A stretch of DNA of 46,275 nucleotides from JAGVNX01 sp035290965. GTDB lineage: Archaea; Iainarchaeota; Iainarchaeia; Iainarchaeales; GCA-2688035. The stretch's first letter is position 1; each line of letters opens with the position of its first letter. This document shows, in pieces, positions 16,924 through 26,232 of this stretch. The notes beneath the pieces were generated by a model. The model searched no databases. It saw nothing but the letters and a program-made list of their open reading frames with translations, and was not told where the DNA came from. A program made the position numbers and the translations under genes. The stretch spans positions 1 through 46,275 of the forward strand of contig DATDTD010000058.1 in NCBI GenBank assembly GCA_035290965.1. Direction: 5' to 3'.

Positions 16924-18240
16924 GTGAATTTGAAGATAACATTGCTGAATGCTTTTTCGGAATCAAAGCGCCTCTATAACAAGGACGTAATGGGCGGCTA
17001 TGGTGAAAGCATCAGTATTGGAAACTCTCTGCGCGCAAAAATTTTGGAACATTTGAAAAGCAGCAGAGTGCGCCTGCCTCTTCTCTCTTTCGGGTATCTT
17101 GCCGCGATTTTTGAGGAAAAAGGGTTTGAAGTCGAATTTGCCACAAACAAAATTCCAGAAGATTCAGACCTTGTAATAATCCAGTCCTCTATTGTGGATT
17201 ACAAAACTGAAACTTCTTTTGCGGAAAAAATAAAATCAGAAACAAATGCGCGCGTCGGTTTCATAGGCGCATTTGCGGGAGCAATGCCGAAAATTTTTCT
17301 GGAAAAATCGGATTTTGTTGTTTCCGGAGAGCCCGAAGAATTTGCTCTTTCTTTGAAGGAAAATTCAAAGCCGCGCGGGCTGATTAAAAGCAGCCCAATA
17401 AAAAATCTTGACACTCTGCCTTTTCCCGCATGGAAATTTTTTCCTACAAAGGAATTTTCATATTATCCTGTTATAAAAAACAAGCCTTTCCTTCCAATGC
17501 TTTCAAGCAGAGGCTGCAGTTTCCAGTGCAATTACTGCCCCTACAGGGCTTTTTACGGAAACTCGCGCATGAGAAGCGTTGAAAATACGCTTGAGGAAAT
17601 AAAGCGCAATGTTTCAGAATTTGGAATGAAGGGAATGCTTTTCCGTGATCCCTTGTTTACAGTGGACAAAAAGCGCTCTGCGGGAATTGCAGAGGGAATA
17701 ATAAAAAACAATCTTGATTTTGAATGGGCATGCGAAACAAGAATTGACTGCCTGGACAAGGAACTGCTTGAAAAGCTTTATTCCGCGGGGTTGCGTTCTA
17801 TAAATGTGGGCATTGAATCTTCAGATCCAAAAATTCTTGCAAGCGCCTCTCGAAAGCCTGTTGAAATAAGGCACCAGGAAGAAATTCTTTCCCATTGTGA
17901 AAAGCTCGGAATAAAGGTTTCCGCGTTTTACATTCTAGGCCTGCCCGACGATACTCTCGAAAGCGTGAACAATACGATTGAATACGCAAAAAAAATCAAT
18001 TCCCACATTGCCCAGTTTTTCATCTGCACTCCTTTTCCGGGAACTGAATTTTTCGAGCAGACAAAAAGCAGGATTTTTGAAAAGGATTTTGAAAAATTCG
18101 ATTCCTTCACTCCTGTTTTCACGCACAAGAATCTTTCAACCGAACAGCTTTTGCATCTGAAGGAAAAGGCGTTTCAGGAGTATTATTTCCGCCCTAGCTA
18201 TATTGCAAAGTTTTTCCTGCGCAATTTTTTCTGGAGATAA
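16924..18240 (+). CDS. B12-binding-type radical SAM protein (first of tandem pair)
   Basis: 438 residues. The N-terminal ~190 residues resemble the cobalamin-binding Rossmann domain of class B radical SAM enzymes, but the usual DxHxxG base-off motif is not evident. The radical SAM core has RGCSFQCNYC with C198, C202 and C205. Later VGIESSDP and FYILGLPDD strands are typical. The first codon is GTG at 16924. The gene is followed 5 bases later by a second radical SAM gene. Members of this class methylate carbon or rearrange lipids and sugars; the substrate here is unknown but a surface-glycan or lipid target is suggested by place. Confidence 0.85.
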   Translation: MNLKITLLNAFSESKRLYNKDVMGGYGESISIGNSLRAKILEHLKSSRVRLPLLSFGYLAAIFEEKGFEVEFATNKIPEDSDLVIIQSSIVDYKTETSFAEKIKSETNARVGFIGAFAGAMPKIFLEKSDFVVSGEPEEFALSLKENSKPRGLIKSSPIKNLDTLPFPAWKFFPTKEFSYYPVIKNKPFLPMLSSRGCSFQCNYCPYRAFYGNSRMRSVENTLEEIKRNVSEFGMKGMLFRDPLFTVDKKRSAGIAEGIIKNNLDFEWACETRIDCLDKELLEKLYSAGLRSINVGIESSDPKILASASRKPVEIRHQEEILSHCEKLGIKVSAFYILGLPDDTLESVNNTIEYAKKINSHIAQFFICTPFPGTEFFEQTKSRIFEKDFEKFDSFTPVFTHKNLSTEQLLHLKEKAFQEYYFRPSYIAKFFLRNFFWR

Positions 18241-18245
18241 TTTTT

Positions 18246-19637
18246 ATGAAGATTCTGCTTGTAAAACTGAACCAGGAAGCCGATGAAATAATTCCTCCTA
18301 TCGGGCTTGGATATCTTGCGAATGCAGTGAGAAAAAATCACAGTGTGCGTGTTCTCGACTGCCTCAAGGAAAAGATTTCCCTTGCAAAACTGCTCGATTT
18401 TCTGCAGGAAAAAAAGCCCGGCCTTGTAGGAATTCTTTTTTTTACAATGAACTATTACCAGGTGAAGGAGACAGCGTTTGCAATAAGAAAAAGATTCCCC
18501 TCAATGAAAATAATAGTGGGAGGCCCGCATCCTTCCGCGCTTCCGAAAGAAACCCTGAAAGAGATTCCTGAAATTGATTTTGCCTTTGCGGGAGAGGCTG
18601 AAATAGGCTTTCCAATGCTTGCCGATGCCCTTGAAAAAAAAAATCCGAGTTCAAGCTCTCTTGAAAAAATTCCCTCGCTTGTATGGAGAAAAAAAAATGG
18701 AGTGATTGTCAATCCCAACAAGGTAGTTGAAAATCTTGACGAGCTCGGCTTTCCCGCATGGGATTTGTTAAAGCCGGAAACATATCCGATGGCTCCGCAT
18801 GGAAGCTTTTTCCGGCAGTTTCCAGTTGCGCCAATAATTATTACAAGGGGCTGCCCTTACGGCTGCACTTTCTGCGGGGGGCATCTTGTTTCAGGCAAAA
18901 GAATCCGCTCGCGCTCACTTGAAAGCGTAATGCAGGAAATCAGGCTTCTTGTGAAGGAGCACGGCATAAGGGAGATTCACATCGAGGATGACAATTTTAC
19001 TTTCAAAAGAAAATTCGTAGAGGATTTCTGCAATGCGCTGCTAAAGGAAAAACTGGGGATTACCTGGGCATGCCCGAACGGAATGCGCCTCGACACTCTT
19101 GACAGGGAACTGATTTTTTTAATGAAAAAATCAGGCCTGCACACTGTTTCAGTTGGAATCGAATCCGGAAGCGAGAGAATTCTGAAGCTTGTGAAAAAAA
19201 GCCTGAACAAAAAGCAGATACGCGAAAAAGTGGAACTGATTGATTCCGCCGGGCTGAATGTAATAGGTTTTTTCATGCTTGGTTTTCCCACTGAAACAAG
19301 GAAGGAGATTGAGGAAACAATTGATTTTGCCTGTTCTCTTCCTTTGAAAAGAATTGCTTTTTCCTGCATGCAGCCTTTTCCCGGAACAGAGGTTTACAAT
19401 TCCCTGCTTGAAAGCGGGGAGATTGAAAAAGTAAACTGGGAAACATGCTTTCTGTTCAAGGCAACGTATTCCCCCAAAGGGCTTTCAATAGAGGAACTCC
19501 AGAAGCTGAGAAAGCAGGGCCTGAGAAAATTTTATTTCCGCCCAAAAATAATTTTTTCAATGCTCGGTGAGATAAACAGCCCGAAACAGGTTTTTTTCGT
19601 TGCAAAAAGGGCAGTGCACTGGCTTTTCCGCACATGA
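18246..19637 (+). CDS. B12-binding-type radical SAM protein (second of tandem pair)
   Basis: 463 residues. The N-terminal domain has PPIGLGYLA (17-25) and VGGPHPSALP (about 91-100), hallmarks of the B12-binding domain in this class, again without an obvious DxHxxG. The SAM cluster motif is RGCPYGCTFC with C203, C207 and C210. VGIESGSERIL and FFMLGFPTET are conserved barrel strands. It begins 5 bases after the stop of the related gene, so they are co-transcribed and may be paralogues acting in sequence. The gene converges on the GT2 at 19647 with 9 bases between them. Confidence 0.88.
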   Translation: MKILLVKLNQEADEIIPPIGLGYLANAVRKNHSVRVLDCLKEKISLAKLLDFLQEKKPGLVGILFFTMNYYQVKETAFAIRKRFPSMKIIVGGPHPSALPKETLKEIPEIDFAFAGEAEIGFPMLADALEKKNPSSSSLEKIPSLVWRKKNGVIVNPNKVVENLDELGFPAWDLLKPETYPMAPHGSFFRQFPVAPIIITRGCPYGCTFCGGHLVSGKRIRSRSLESVMQEIRLLVKEHGIREIHIEDDNFTFKRKFVEDFCNALLKEKLGITWACPNGMRLDTLDRELIFLMKKSGLHTVSVGIESGSERILKLVKKSLNKKQIREKVELIDSAGLNVIGFFMLGFPTETRKEIEETIDFACSLPLKRIAFSCMQPFPGTEVYNSLLESGEIEKVNWETCFLFKATYSPKGLSIEELQKLRKQGLRKFYFRPKIIFSMLGEINSPKQVFFVAKRAVHWLFRT

Positions 19638-19646
19638 AAAAAAAAT

Positions 19647-20339
19647 TCAGTCCGAAAACCTGTATTTCAAAAGTGTTTTCAATGCGATAATCCCGTCTGA
19701 AATTTTTATTTTTTTTCCCTCTTCAAATGTCCTTGCATTGTAGGTTATGGGAACTTCAAGTATTTTATATTTTCTTTTCAGTATTTTTGCAGTTATTTCA
19801 GGCTCGAAATCGAATTTGTTGGAACTGATTTTCATTCCCTCAATTACGCTTCTCCTGAATGCCTTGTAGCATGTCTCCATGTCGGAAATATTGTGGAAGA
19901 AAAGCACTGCAGTGGCAAAAGACAGCAGCTTGTTGCCGAAATAATGGCTCCATATCTGCCTGCCGATTATTTTTCCTTTGAACCTCGAGCCGAAAACAAC
20001 GTCGGCTTTTCCATCCAGAATGGGCGCTATTACCTTTGGAATTTCTTCGGGGTTGTATTCAAGGTCTGCGTCCTGCACAATAATAATCGTGCCCTTTGCC
20101 TTTTCAAGCCCGATTTTTACAGCTGAGCCCTTTCCCGAGTTTTTTTTGCCGAAAACAGAAACATTCCTGTTTTTTTTTGCGAATTCCCTTGCTTTTTCAA
20201 GGCTGCTGTCAGTGCTGCCATCATCAACTATAATTATTTCTGTTTCAACTGAAAACTTTATTTTCCTGATTTTTTCAAGCAGCAGGCTTATTGTTTTTTC
20301 CTCGTTGAAGAGAGGAATTATTATTGATAATTTTTCCAT
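19647..20339 (-). CDS. Family 2 glycosyltransferase, dolichol-phosphate sugar synthase-like
   Basis: About 230 residues without C-terminal membrane helices. LSIIIPLFNEE opens the domain, IIIVDDGSTDSS is the nucleotide loop, and QDADLEYNPEEIP has the DxD plus the DLEY-P-E-E pattern of Dpm1-like enzymes. VVFGSRFKG follows. It probably makes polyprenyl-phosphate-hexose as a donor for membrane transferases. ATG at 20337-20339 is preferred over GTG at 20348. It is last in the N-glycosylation operon, 15 bases after the membrane transferase that could use its product. Confidence 0.9.
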   Translation of the reverse strand: MEKLSIIIPLFNEEKTISLLLEKIRKIKFSVETEIIIVDDGSTDSSLEKAREFAKKNRNVSVFGKKNSGKGSAVKIGLEKAKGTIIIVQDADLEYNPEEIPKVIAPILDGKADVVFGSRFKGKIIGRQIWSHYFGNKLLSFATAVLFFHNISDMETCYKAFRRSVIEGMKISSNKFDFEPEITAKILKRKYKILEVPITYNARTFEEGKKIKISDGIIALKTLLKYRFSD

Positions 20340-20354
20340 AAAAAACACTTTTTT

Positions 20355-21725
20355 TTATTTTTTCAACAGCCCTGTTTCTGAAATCGGGATTATTTCTACT
20401 TCTATGGATGGATATGATTTTATTTTCATTACAAATGTTTTGCTTTCGTCTTCCATGTATTTTGAAAAATCTTCCTTTATGCTCGCAAGCTTCCTGTCGC
20501 CGAAAAACTCAGTGAAAAACATTCCCGTGTAAGGGGTTTCCTTGAATGCAGGAGAGAGCGATGAAACGTTTTCATCAACGATTATAAGCGCGCCTTCCGG
20601 TGTTTCAGAATAGATTTTTTTGAAAACCGCAAAGTCATGGTCCTGCTTCTGCTTGTGCTCGAACATTGCAAAAGCGCTCGCGGCGAGCAGAACTACAAAA
20701 ACAACTGCAACTATTTTTTTCATGTGCTTCTCCAAAGAAAATCTTTTCAGGAGCCCATTGAGGCATTCGGAATATGCGATTAGCATCAGCGGAATTATCG
20801 GGACAAACTTGTCAATGCCTATTGCAAGGTCCTCTATCCTGAATCTGGGATAGAAAAAGAAATAACTGCTCCAGAACAGGAGGAAAAAAACGCTTGCCAT
20901 TATTGCGGGATTGCGCAGCCTGTTTTTTGCGAAAAAAACAGAGAAAAGCATGAGCGGGAAAACAACTGACAGCAGCAGGGCATAATATCCCGCCTTGAGC
21001 CAGAAATCCTGGAATGAAAACTGCGCGACTCCGAGAATCGAGTATGCTGTTGCAAGCGGGCCTCCGTACAAAAAATTATTGTAAATCATTGCAAGAACTG
21101 CGCTTGGAACAGCCCCGAGCAGAAAAACCAGCGCGTTTTTCGGCTTTTTTTCAAGCAGAAAAGCAATGAAGAAGGCAGGCACGACAAGAAGATTTGTATA
21201 TCTTGCGAGAACTGACAGCCCCAAAAAAAGTCCCGACAGGAAGGGGCTTTTTTTTTCCGCTCCAAGGAAAAAATATGCCGCAAGCAGAATGCATGTTGCG
21301 GACAAAAGCTCTGCCTCAAGTGTTGTTGAGAGCAGCGCCATTGATGGAAAAAACAGGTACAGAAGGCTGAATACAACGGGCAGGCCGAGCTTTTTCAGTA
21401 TTTTGTAAAAAATAAGCAGATTCAAAAGATGCAGAAGCAATCCCGAAAGAAAGCTGAACTGCCAGCCCGCAAGCGCAAAAGGCATTATTGCAATAGACTG
21501 CAGCGGAGGATACATGCTTACATAATCTGTTCCGTTGAAAACATATCCGTAGGAATAAAGCGGATTGCCTATTTTCATTTTTCCCGCAGGTAGAAGGTAT
21601 GCGTTCCGCAGATACGTCTGTTCATCTGTATAATGGTAAAAATTCGGATACAATAAAAAGAAAACAAGCGCAAACGCAATTGCCCCAAGAATTACGATTC
21701 TTTTGTCGTTTGAAATCCCGTTCAT
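20355..21725 (-). CDS. PMT/ArnT-like membrane glycosyltransferase (GT-C)
   Basis: 456 residues with about ten membrane helices. The first extracytoplasmic loop has an acidic DEQTYLRNA after YHYT, matching the catalytic D-E loop of dolichyl-phosphate-sugar transferases, and VSMYPPLQS matches the next conserved loop. It would move a sugar from a polyprenyl-phosphate donor on the outer face. Its ATG overlaps the Alg13-like stop by 4 bases, and the Dpm1-like gene comes directly after it, so donor synthase and user are adjacent. The acceptor (lipid-linked glycan or protein) is unknown. Confidence 0.82.
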   Translation of the reverse strand: MNGISNDKRIVILGAIAFALVFFLLYPNFYHYTDEQTYLRNAYLLPAGKMKIGNPLYSYGYVFNGTDYVSMYPPLQSIAIMPFALAGWQFSFLSGLLLHLLNLLIFYKILKKLGLPVVFSLLYLFFPSMALLSTTLEAELLSATCILLAAYFFLGAEKKSPFLSGLFLGLSVLARYTNLLVVPAFFIAFLLEKKPKNALVFLLGAVPSAVLAMIYNNFLYGGPLATAYSILGVAQFSFQDFWLKAGYYALLLSVVFPLMLFSVFFAKNRLRNPAIMASVFFLLFWSSYFFFYPRFRIEDLAIGIDKFVPIIPLMLIAYSECLNGLLKRFSLEKHMKKIVAVVFVVLLAASAFAMFEHKQKQDHDFAVFKKIYSETPEGALIIVDENVSSLSPAFKETPYTGMFFTEFFGDRKLASIKEDFSKYMEDESKTFVMKIKSYPSIEVEIIPISETGLLKK

Positions 21726-22204
21726 CCGCTCTTCTCCAGAAATTTTTTTATTTCATCCACAAGGCCCTGCCTGTTAGAGGCAATCTTCGGCGAAAATTTT
21801 TTTGTTTCAAGAATCCTTTTTCCGAGCTCTTTTGTTTCGAGCGCTGCGAGCGCCTTTCCCTGCCCTGCGAGCGCCTCTGCAAGGTCGAGCTGGTGGTCGT
21901 TTGTGTGCTCGCCGAATTTTTTCAGCCTCGGCACAATTACCAGCTTTTTGTTTTTCCGCAGTGCGCTTATTATTGTGCCCGCGCCCCCGTGCGAAACAAC
22001 CACATCGGCCCACGAGATTTTTTCCTCGAACTCTTTTTCCGCCAGAAACTTTTTGAAAGCGCAGTTCTTCGGCGCGTAATCGGAATTGCCCGTCTGCGCA
22101 AATGCTTCCGCGCTTATTTTTTTGCTTTCAAGAAGCGAATCAATTTCCATCAGAAGCCTGTTGAACTGCTGTGAATGGGTTCCCACGCTTACAAAGATTT
22201 TCAT
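21722..22204 (-). CDS. Alg13/PssE-like glycosyltransferase catalytic subunit
   Basis: 160 residues, equal to the C-terminal half of a GT28 GT-B enzyme. VSVGTHSQQFNRLL at the start, VVSHGGAGTIISAL with the nucleotide-sugar binding H-G-G-A-G-T, and the HQLDLAEAL motif are all present. It needs an Alg14/PssD partner, which is the gene just upstream (TGATG overlap). Together they would add the second sugar to the lipid-linked oligosaccharide at the inner membrane face. The donor may be UDP-GlcNAc or UDP-glucuronate. Confidence 0.92.
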   Translation of the reverse strand: MKIFVSVGTHSQQFNRLLMEIDSLLESKKISAEAFAQTGNSDYAPKNCAFKKFLAEKEFEEKISWADVVVSHGGAGTIISALRKNKKLVIVPRLKKFGEHTNDHQLDLAEALAGQGKALAALETKELGKRILETKKFSPKIASNRQGLVDEIKKFLEKSG

Positions 22205-22650
22205 CAGAACACGCTTCCCGCAAATTTTGCCTTTGGAAAAAATTTAAGGTTTTCCTTCCACTGCACGAGAAACAAATCCGAAATTTTGTACATTATCCTG
22301 CCTGAAACGCTCGGCTCCTTTATCCTGCAGAAGCTTTCAATGAAAACAATTTTTTTGCCGAAAAGCTTTGCAATCATGCAGAAAGGAATTGCGGTGTCAG
22401 CGCCCGTGCTTATTACAATATCCGGCTTTTCGCGCAGGAAAATTTTCATGCTTTGGAAAAAATTTTTTGCAAGTTTCAAAGGGTCCCTGCGCGGGCATTC
22501 CGCGAAAAAAACATTTTCTTTTTTTGCGAGTTCTATTGCGTTTCCCCTGTAATCCGAAACAAAGAAATGCGTTTTTCCCTTCCAGGCCTCTTCAAGCTGC
22601 AGAAGCTCTGTCAAATGGCCTCCCGCAGAGCATGCGAGGCAGATTTTCAT
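22204..22650 (-). CDS. Alg14/PssD-like glycosyltransferase membrane-recruiting subunit
   Basis: About 148 residues, the N-terminal GT-B half. CSAGGHLTELLQL at about 7-19 is the Alg14 signature, and VISTGADTAIPFC and FIESFCR follow. Eukaryotic Alg14 has an N-terminal membrane helix; this form starts directly at the first strand, like bacterial PssD. ATG at 22648-22650 is chosen for that reason. The stop overlaps the Alg13 start by one base, matching their obligate pairing as two halves of one enzyme. Confidence 0.92.
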   Translation of the reverse strand: MKICLACSAGGHLTELLQLEEAWKGKTHFFVSDYRGNAIELAKKENVFFAECPRRDPLKLAKNFFQSMKIFLREKPDIVISTGADTAIPFCMIAKLFGKKIVFIESFCRIKEPSVSGRIMYKISDLFLVQWKENLKFFPKAKFAGSVF

Positions 22651-22711
22651 CCAACACACCCTAAAATTTGTTTCTGAAAAATGTTGACGGAAATTTTCAT
22701 GCCTAAAAGCC

Positions 22712-23746
22712 CTAATAGTTTATCTGCAGGAAAAATATTGCAAAGACAACAATGCTTACGATTATCTGCAGTGCGAGAATCCTAATAACCACCTGTTTCT
22801 CGGTGAAGCTTCCGAGATTCATTATCACATGCGTCAAAGAGCCGCTTTTTTTAAAAGGCGCCTTTAACGTGCTGTTTTTCTGCGGGATTCCGAAGCTTTC
22901 AACCTGCATTTTATAGCGCATTTTCAAAAGCAATTCGACAAAATACATTGCCATAAGCAGAACGCCGATTTTTTCCATGTTTCCAAGGATTACTATTGTC
23001 GCTATTCCCGCGCCGATCATAAGTGTCAGGCTGTCGCCGCCGAAAACCTTTGCAGGAAACCAGTTAAACCGCAGAAAAGCAATCAATGAGCCGAGCATTG
23101 CAGCTGCAATTAAAACAGACTCTATTTGGGAATACAAAAAAGAAATTACCATCAAAGTAAAAGTTATTATTATTCCCAAGCCTGCTTCAAGTCCGTTAAG
23201 GCCAGCAAGCATGTTTGTTGCATTGCTTGCCCCTGTAACTCCAACAGGGACAATGAAAAGCGAGTAAATCACTCCGAAGGAAACAAATCCAAAGAAGGGC
23301 AGCAGGTATTCTCCCGGAACTAATCCGAAAAACGGAATTTTTATTGCGGGATTCCCGATTTTTATTGCCATGAGCGGCAGTGCAGCAATTACGGGAATCA
23401 ATGCATGCTGCCACTGCCTTATCCCGTCTTTCCATCCGATTAAATCATCAATCACTCCCAAAAAAGAAATCAGCATTATTGTCGCAAAGCCTGCAAGCAG
23501 GTATGTAAGGTTCAATTGGAACCAGTGCAGATAAGTTGAAAAAAAAATTGCAAGCATTATTGCAAAGGAAAAGCCGAGCCAGACAGGAATTCCCCCAAGC
23601 TCAGCAACCCTGGGCTTTTCAGGCTTGTTCAAATCCTTTCCTGTCATGCCTCTTTTTTTCATTCTCTGAATCCAGAGCGGCAGCACGAGGTTTGCAATAA
23701 AAAAAGCTGCTATCAGAACCAAAAAAATTCCAAGCGCGAACAGCAC
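22712..23746 (-). CDS. Polyprenyl-phosphate GlcNAc-1-phosphate transferase (AglH/Alg7/MraY family)
   Basis: 344 residues with about ten membrane helices. KPEKPRVAELGGIPV (41-55) is the conserved cytoplasmic loop, GVIDDLIG includes the catalytic pair D100-D101, NATNMLAGLNGLE (175-187) holds the N-x-x-N magnesium site, and FGGDSLTL is the second acidic loop. It starts the lipid-linked oligosaccharide by moving a HexNAc-1-phosphate from UDP-HexNAc to dolichol phosphate. The start is GTG (23744-23746) with GGAGG about 9 bases upstream. It lies 36 bases after aglB and before Alg14/Alg13, in pathway order. Confidence 0.92.
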   Translation of the reverse strand: MLFALGIFLVLIAAFFIANLVLPLWIQRMKKRGMTGKDLNKPEKPRVAELGGIPVWLGFSFAIMLAIFFSTYLHWFQLNLTYLLAGFATIMLISFLGVIDDLIGWKDGIRQWQHALIPVIAALPLMAIKIGNPAIKIPFFGLVPGEYLLPFFGFVSFGVIYSLFIVPVGVTGASNATNMLAGLNGLEAGLGIIITFTLMVISFLYSQIESVLIAAAMLGSLIAFLRFNWFPAKVFGGDSLTLMIGAGIATIVILGNMEKIGVLLMAMYFVELLLKMRYKMQVESFGIPQKNSTLKAPFKKSGSLTHVIMNLGSFTEKQVVIRILALQIIVSIVVFAIFFLQINY

Positions 23747-23782
23747 GGACTAGCCTCCAAAAAAGGACTTTTCAAAAATGCA

Positions 23783-25873
23783 TTATGCTTTCTGCAATTC
23801 TTCCCGGATTGCTTCCTTGTTTATTTTGAAAATTTTTATTCCCTGCCCCGAATAGGACTGTTCAAAAAACTTCATTGCCTCTGCTTCGTTGAACCAAAGC
23901 CTTGCGGGAATGCTATTGTTTGTCGCTTCATTCATGACATAAAAAATATATGCGCTGCTGTCCCTGTACAGGAACAACGGGACTCTTTCCTGGTACAACT
24001 GGTTCGGCGTGCTCTGCCAGGTGCTTGGAATAGACTGCCATGTGCCTGCGGGAAAATTGTTTCCGCCGCAGGAAACAGTGCCGTCGGCTGAAACAGAACA
24101 GGGCTGTGCATACGAGGGCCCCATTCTGTAGGGCAGAATCCTCGGGTCTTCTGTATTTATCGTGTCAAAGGCGTATTCAGCCATTGAAACAGCGCTGCCG
24201 AAATCAGTTGCATCCAAAACAACATAATCGGATTTGTATCCTGCAACAAGTTCAAGCGCAGTGTTTAAATCAGGCGTAATTGCAAAAATCGCAAAATCCC
24301 TGTCTGATTCCTTTGACATGTTCCTGTTGTCGTTCAAAACAGCTCGTTCTCCCATAAAAGTAATCCAGTGTCCCTGGTTCCACCAGTTGAACATTTTTGC
24401 GTCAGCAGGTGTTGAAGTGCGCATCCATTCCAAGGCTGGCTTCCAGTCCGGCATTGAGTATTCTATATTCGGAATGTTTGTTTTTGTGAAAGTTATTCCC
24501 GCTGCAAGCCCGGTCAGCAGAATGAAAGCAAAGCACGCAAAAACAATCTTTGTTTCAAGCTTTGAGAGTTTTTTAATGTAAAAAAACAGTTCTTCGGCAA
24601 CAATTCCTGCAGCTGGCGCAATGGACAGCCCGAAAACAAAGGTAAATTTCAGCTTGTACCATGCCATTACAAGCGTAACCAGAATCCATACAAACAGCAG
24701 CAGTGAAAAATAATCCTTTTTTTCGCGCCAAATTCTTAAAGGCAGGAGAATAAGCGCAAGCACTGGCAGTATTATCAGTGCATTGTACTTGCCGGCAAAA
24801 AACTGGTGCCCTGTGTTTTCTTCGCCCACGCTCGCGCCGAGCACTCCGGAAACCTCAAAAATCCTGTCCTTTGTCACGAAAAGCATTGCAGTCATGAGAA
24901 GAACCCCGAACAGTATCATCACCAAAAAAAGCGAGGAGAACTTTGCATAGCGCTCTGTTTTTTCCGCATTGCCCTTTGAGGAAAAAACCAGGTAAAAAAA
25001 GGCGAAAAGAACAGCGACAGCCCCTATTATCAAAGGCCACAACAGCACGCCCAGAGCCTGGTCTGCATAGCTGAAAGAACGCATAATCCAGTCCATTCCG
25101 AGCGGCAATCCGATCAAATAGAAAATAACCATTATTGCGGCAAAAGCGCCGGCAAAAACAATTGTTTCTTTTTTTGTTTTAATCCAGCCAATGCGCAGCA
25201 ATGCCAAAACAAAGAAAGGGATTATTATAATGGGAATCAAAAGGAACATTCCCCAGCTCCAGATCATTGTCCCGAAAAAAATTCCCGACAGCAGTACATT
25301 CAAAGCCATTTTTTTGTCAAAAGAGCTGCTTTTCATTGCGCGCACAAAAAAAATCAGGCCCAGGACAAACCACAAAAAGCCAAGGCAGTCGTCCTCAAAA
25401 AATCCCGACATTGTCCTGTAAACAAATGCCGGGGAAACTGCGGCAATGAATGCCATTGCATAGCCAGCTTTTTTGCTGTAAATCTCTTTTCCCAAAAAAA
25501 ACATTGCGCCTGAAATCAGTGCGCCGTAAAAAGCCGGCAGGAATTTTACAAGCAAAATTACATTCGCCTTGCTGTAAGCAGCGCCCAAAAAAAGAATCTT
25601 GTAAATAAAAGCGCTCAAATACCAGAAAACATAAGTAACCGGCATTCCGACCTGCGTGAAATAATATGCAAGCGGGTCAACTGCAGGCACGCTTCCCGTC
25701 TGCAGGACATATCCTATTATGCGCGCGTGCAGGTATGAATCAAACTCGAAAAACAATTCGTAGCGCATGAGGTGCGCCCTTATTGCAAACGCAAGCAGTG
25801 TAACCAGAAAAACAATCAGCCACTGCCTTTTGTCAAACTTTGCAAAAAAACTTTGCACGCTTGGAAGGTTCAT
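23783..25873 (-). CDS. aglB: Archaeal oligosaccharyltransferase STT3/AglB
   Basis: 696 residues: about 13 membrane helices followed by a soluble C-terminal globular domain. EFDSYLHAR (43-51) is the first acidic loop with the metal Asp, EDD near 160-162 is the second DxD-like motif, and SVGEENT (about 348-354) corresponds to the TIXE/SVSE loop. The acceptor-binding WWDYG signature appears as WWNQG at 497-501, an unusual change. It moves the finished glycan from dolichol (pyro)phosphate to Asn in N-x-S/T on exported proteins. It heads the glycosylation operon; a TATA element 27 bases from the ATG suggests a leaderless mRNA. Confidence 0.92.
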   Translation of the reverse strand: MNLPSVQSFFAKFDKRQWLIVFLVTLLAFAIRAHLMRYELFFEFDSYLHARIIGYVLQTGSVPAVDPLAYYFTQVGMPVTYVFWYLSAFIYKILFLGAAYSKANVILLVKFLPAFYGALISGAMFFLGKEIYSKKAGYAMAFIAAVSPAFVYRTMSGFFEDDCLGFLWFVLGLIFFVRAMKSSSFDKKMALNVLLSGIFFGTMIWSWGMFLLIPIIIIPFFVLALLRIGWIKTKKETIVFAGAFAAIMVIFYLIGLPLGMDWIMRSFSYADQALGVLLWPLIIGAVAVLFAFFYLVFSSKGNAEKTERYAKFSSLFLVMILFGVLLMTAMLFVTKDRIFEVSGVLGASVGEENTGHQFFAGKYNALIILPVLALILLPLRIWREKKDYFSLLLFVWILVTLVMAWYKLKFTFVFGLSIAPAAGIVAEELFFYIKKLSKLETKIVFACFAFILLTGLAAGITFTKTNIPNIEYSMPDWKPALEWMRTSTPADAKMFNWWNQGHWITFMGERAVLNDNRNMSKESDRDFAIFAITPDLNTALELVAGYKSDYVVLDATDFGSAVSMAEYAFDTINTEDPRILPYRMGPSYAQPCSVSADGTVSCGGNNFPAGTWQSIPSTWQSTPNQLYQERVPLFLYRDSSAYIFYVMNEATNNSIPARLWFNEAEAMKFFEQSYSGQGIKIFKINKEAIREELQKA

Positions 25874-25896
25874 ACCAAAGAATAGTAAAACAATAA

Positions 25897-25904
25897 TTTT
25901 AAAA
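25897..25904 (-). promoter_or_regulatory. TATA box for the aglB operon
   Basis: TTTTAAAA is centred about 27 bases before the aglB ATG (25873). It lies in the 76-base divergent gap with the thioredoxin-like gene and may also serve it in the other direction with a longer leader. Confidence 0.55.
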
Positions 25905-25949
25905 TAGAAGCATTAATACTCTTTTGATTAGTACAAAAATATTATTTTC

Positions 25950-26222
25950 ATGGCATTGCCGAAAACAGGGAGTGTTTTTTTGATAATAAAAATTTTTTGG
26001 CAATTCGGCTGCTCAAAATGCCCGAAAGCCAAGTTTCTCGGCAGGCAGCTTGAACAAAAAGGCTACAAAGTGGAATACATCAACGCTTCCGAGCATCCGG
26101 AAGAAGCCGCAAAATTCATGCTGATGGCAACACCTGCAATAGTTATTTTTGAAAACAACAAGGCAAAAAAAACCTGGTCAGGGGTTTCTCCGAGCCTTGA
26201 AGAAATAGAAAAAAGCCTTTAA
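25950..26222 (+). CDS. Thioredoxin/glutaredoxin-like small redox protein
   Basis: 90 residues with a thioredoxin-fold layout: a first strand IKIFWQFG, the redox pair CSKC (C21, C24), a helix, a second strand with VEYINA, and the cis-proline loop ATPAIV (Pro62). This is the short archaeal thioredoxin type that reduces protein disulfides or acts as glutaredoxin. No signal peptide, so cytoplasmic. The Ogg2 gene follows after 10 bases on the same strand, so they may be co-transcribed. A start a few codons later is possible since the first 10 residues precede the fold. Confidence 0.82.
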   Translation: MALPKTGSVFLIIKIFWQFGCSKCPKAKFLGRQLEQKGYKVEYINASEHPEEAAKFMLMATPAIVIFENNKAKKTWSGVSPSLEEIEKSL

Positions 26223-26232
26223 AAATTCCAAA

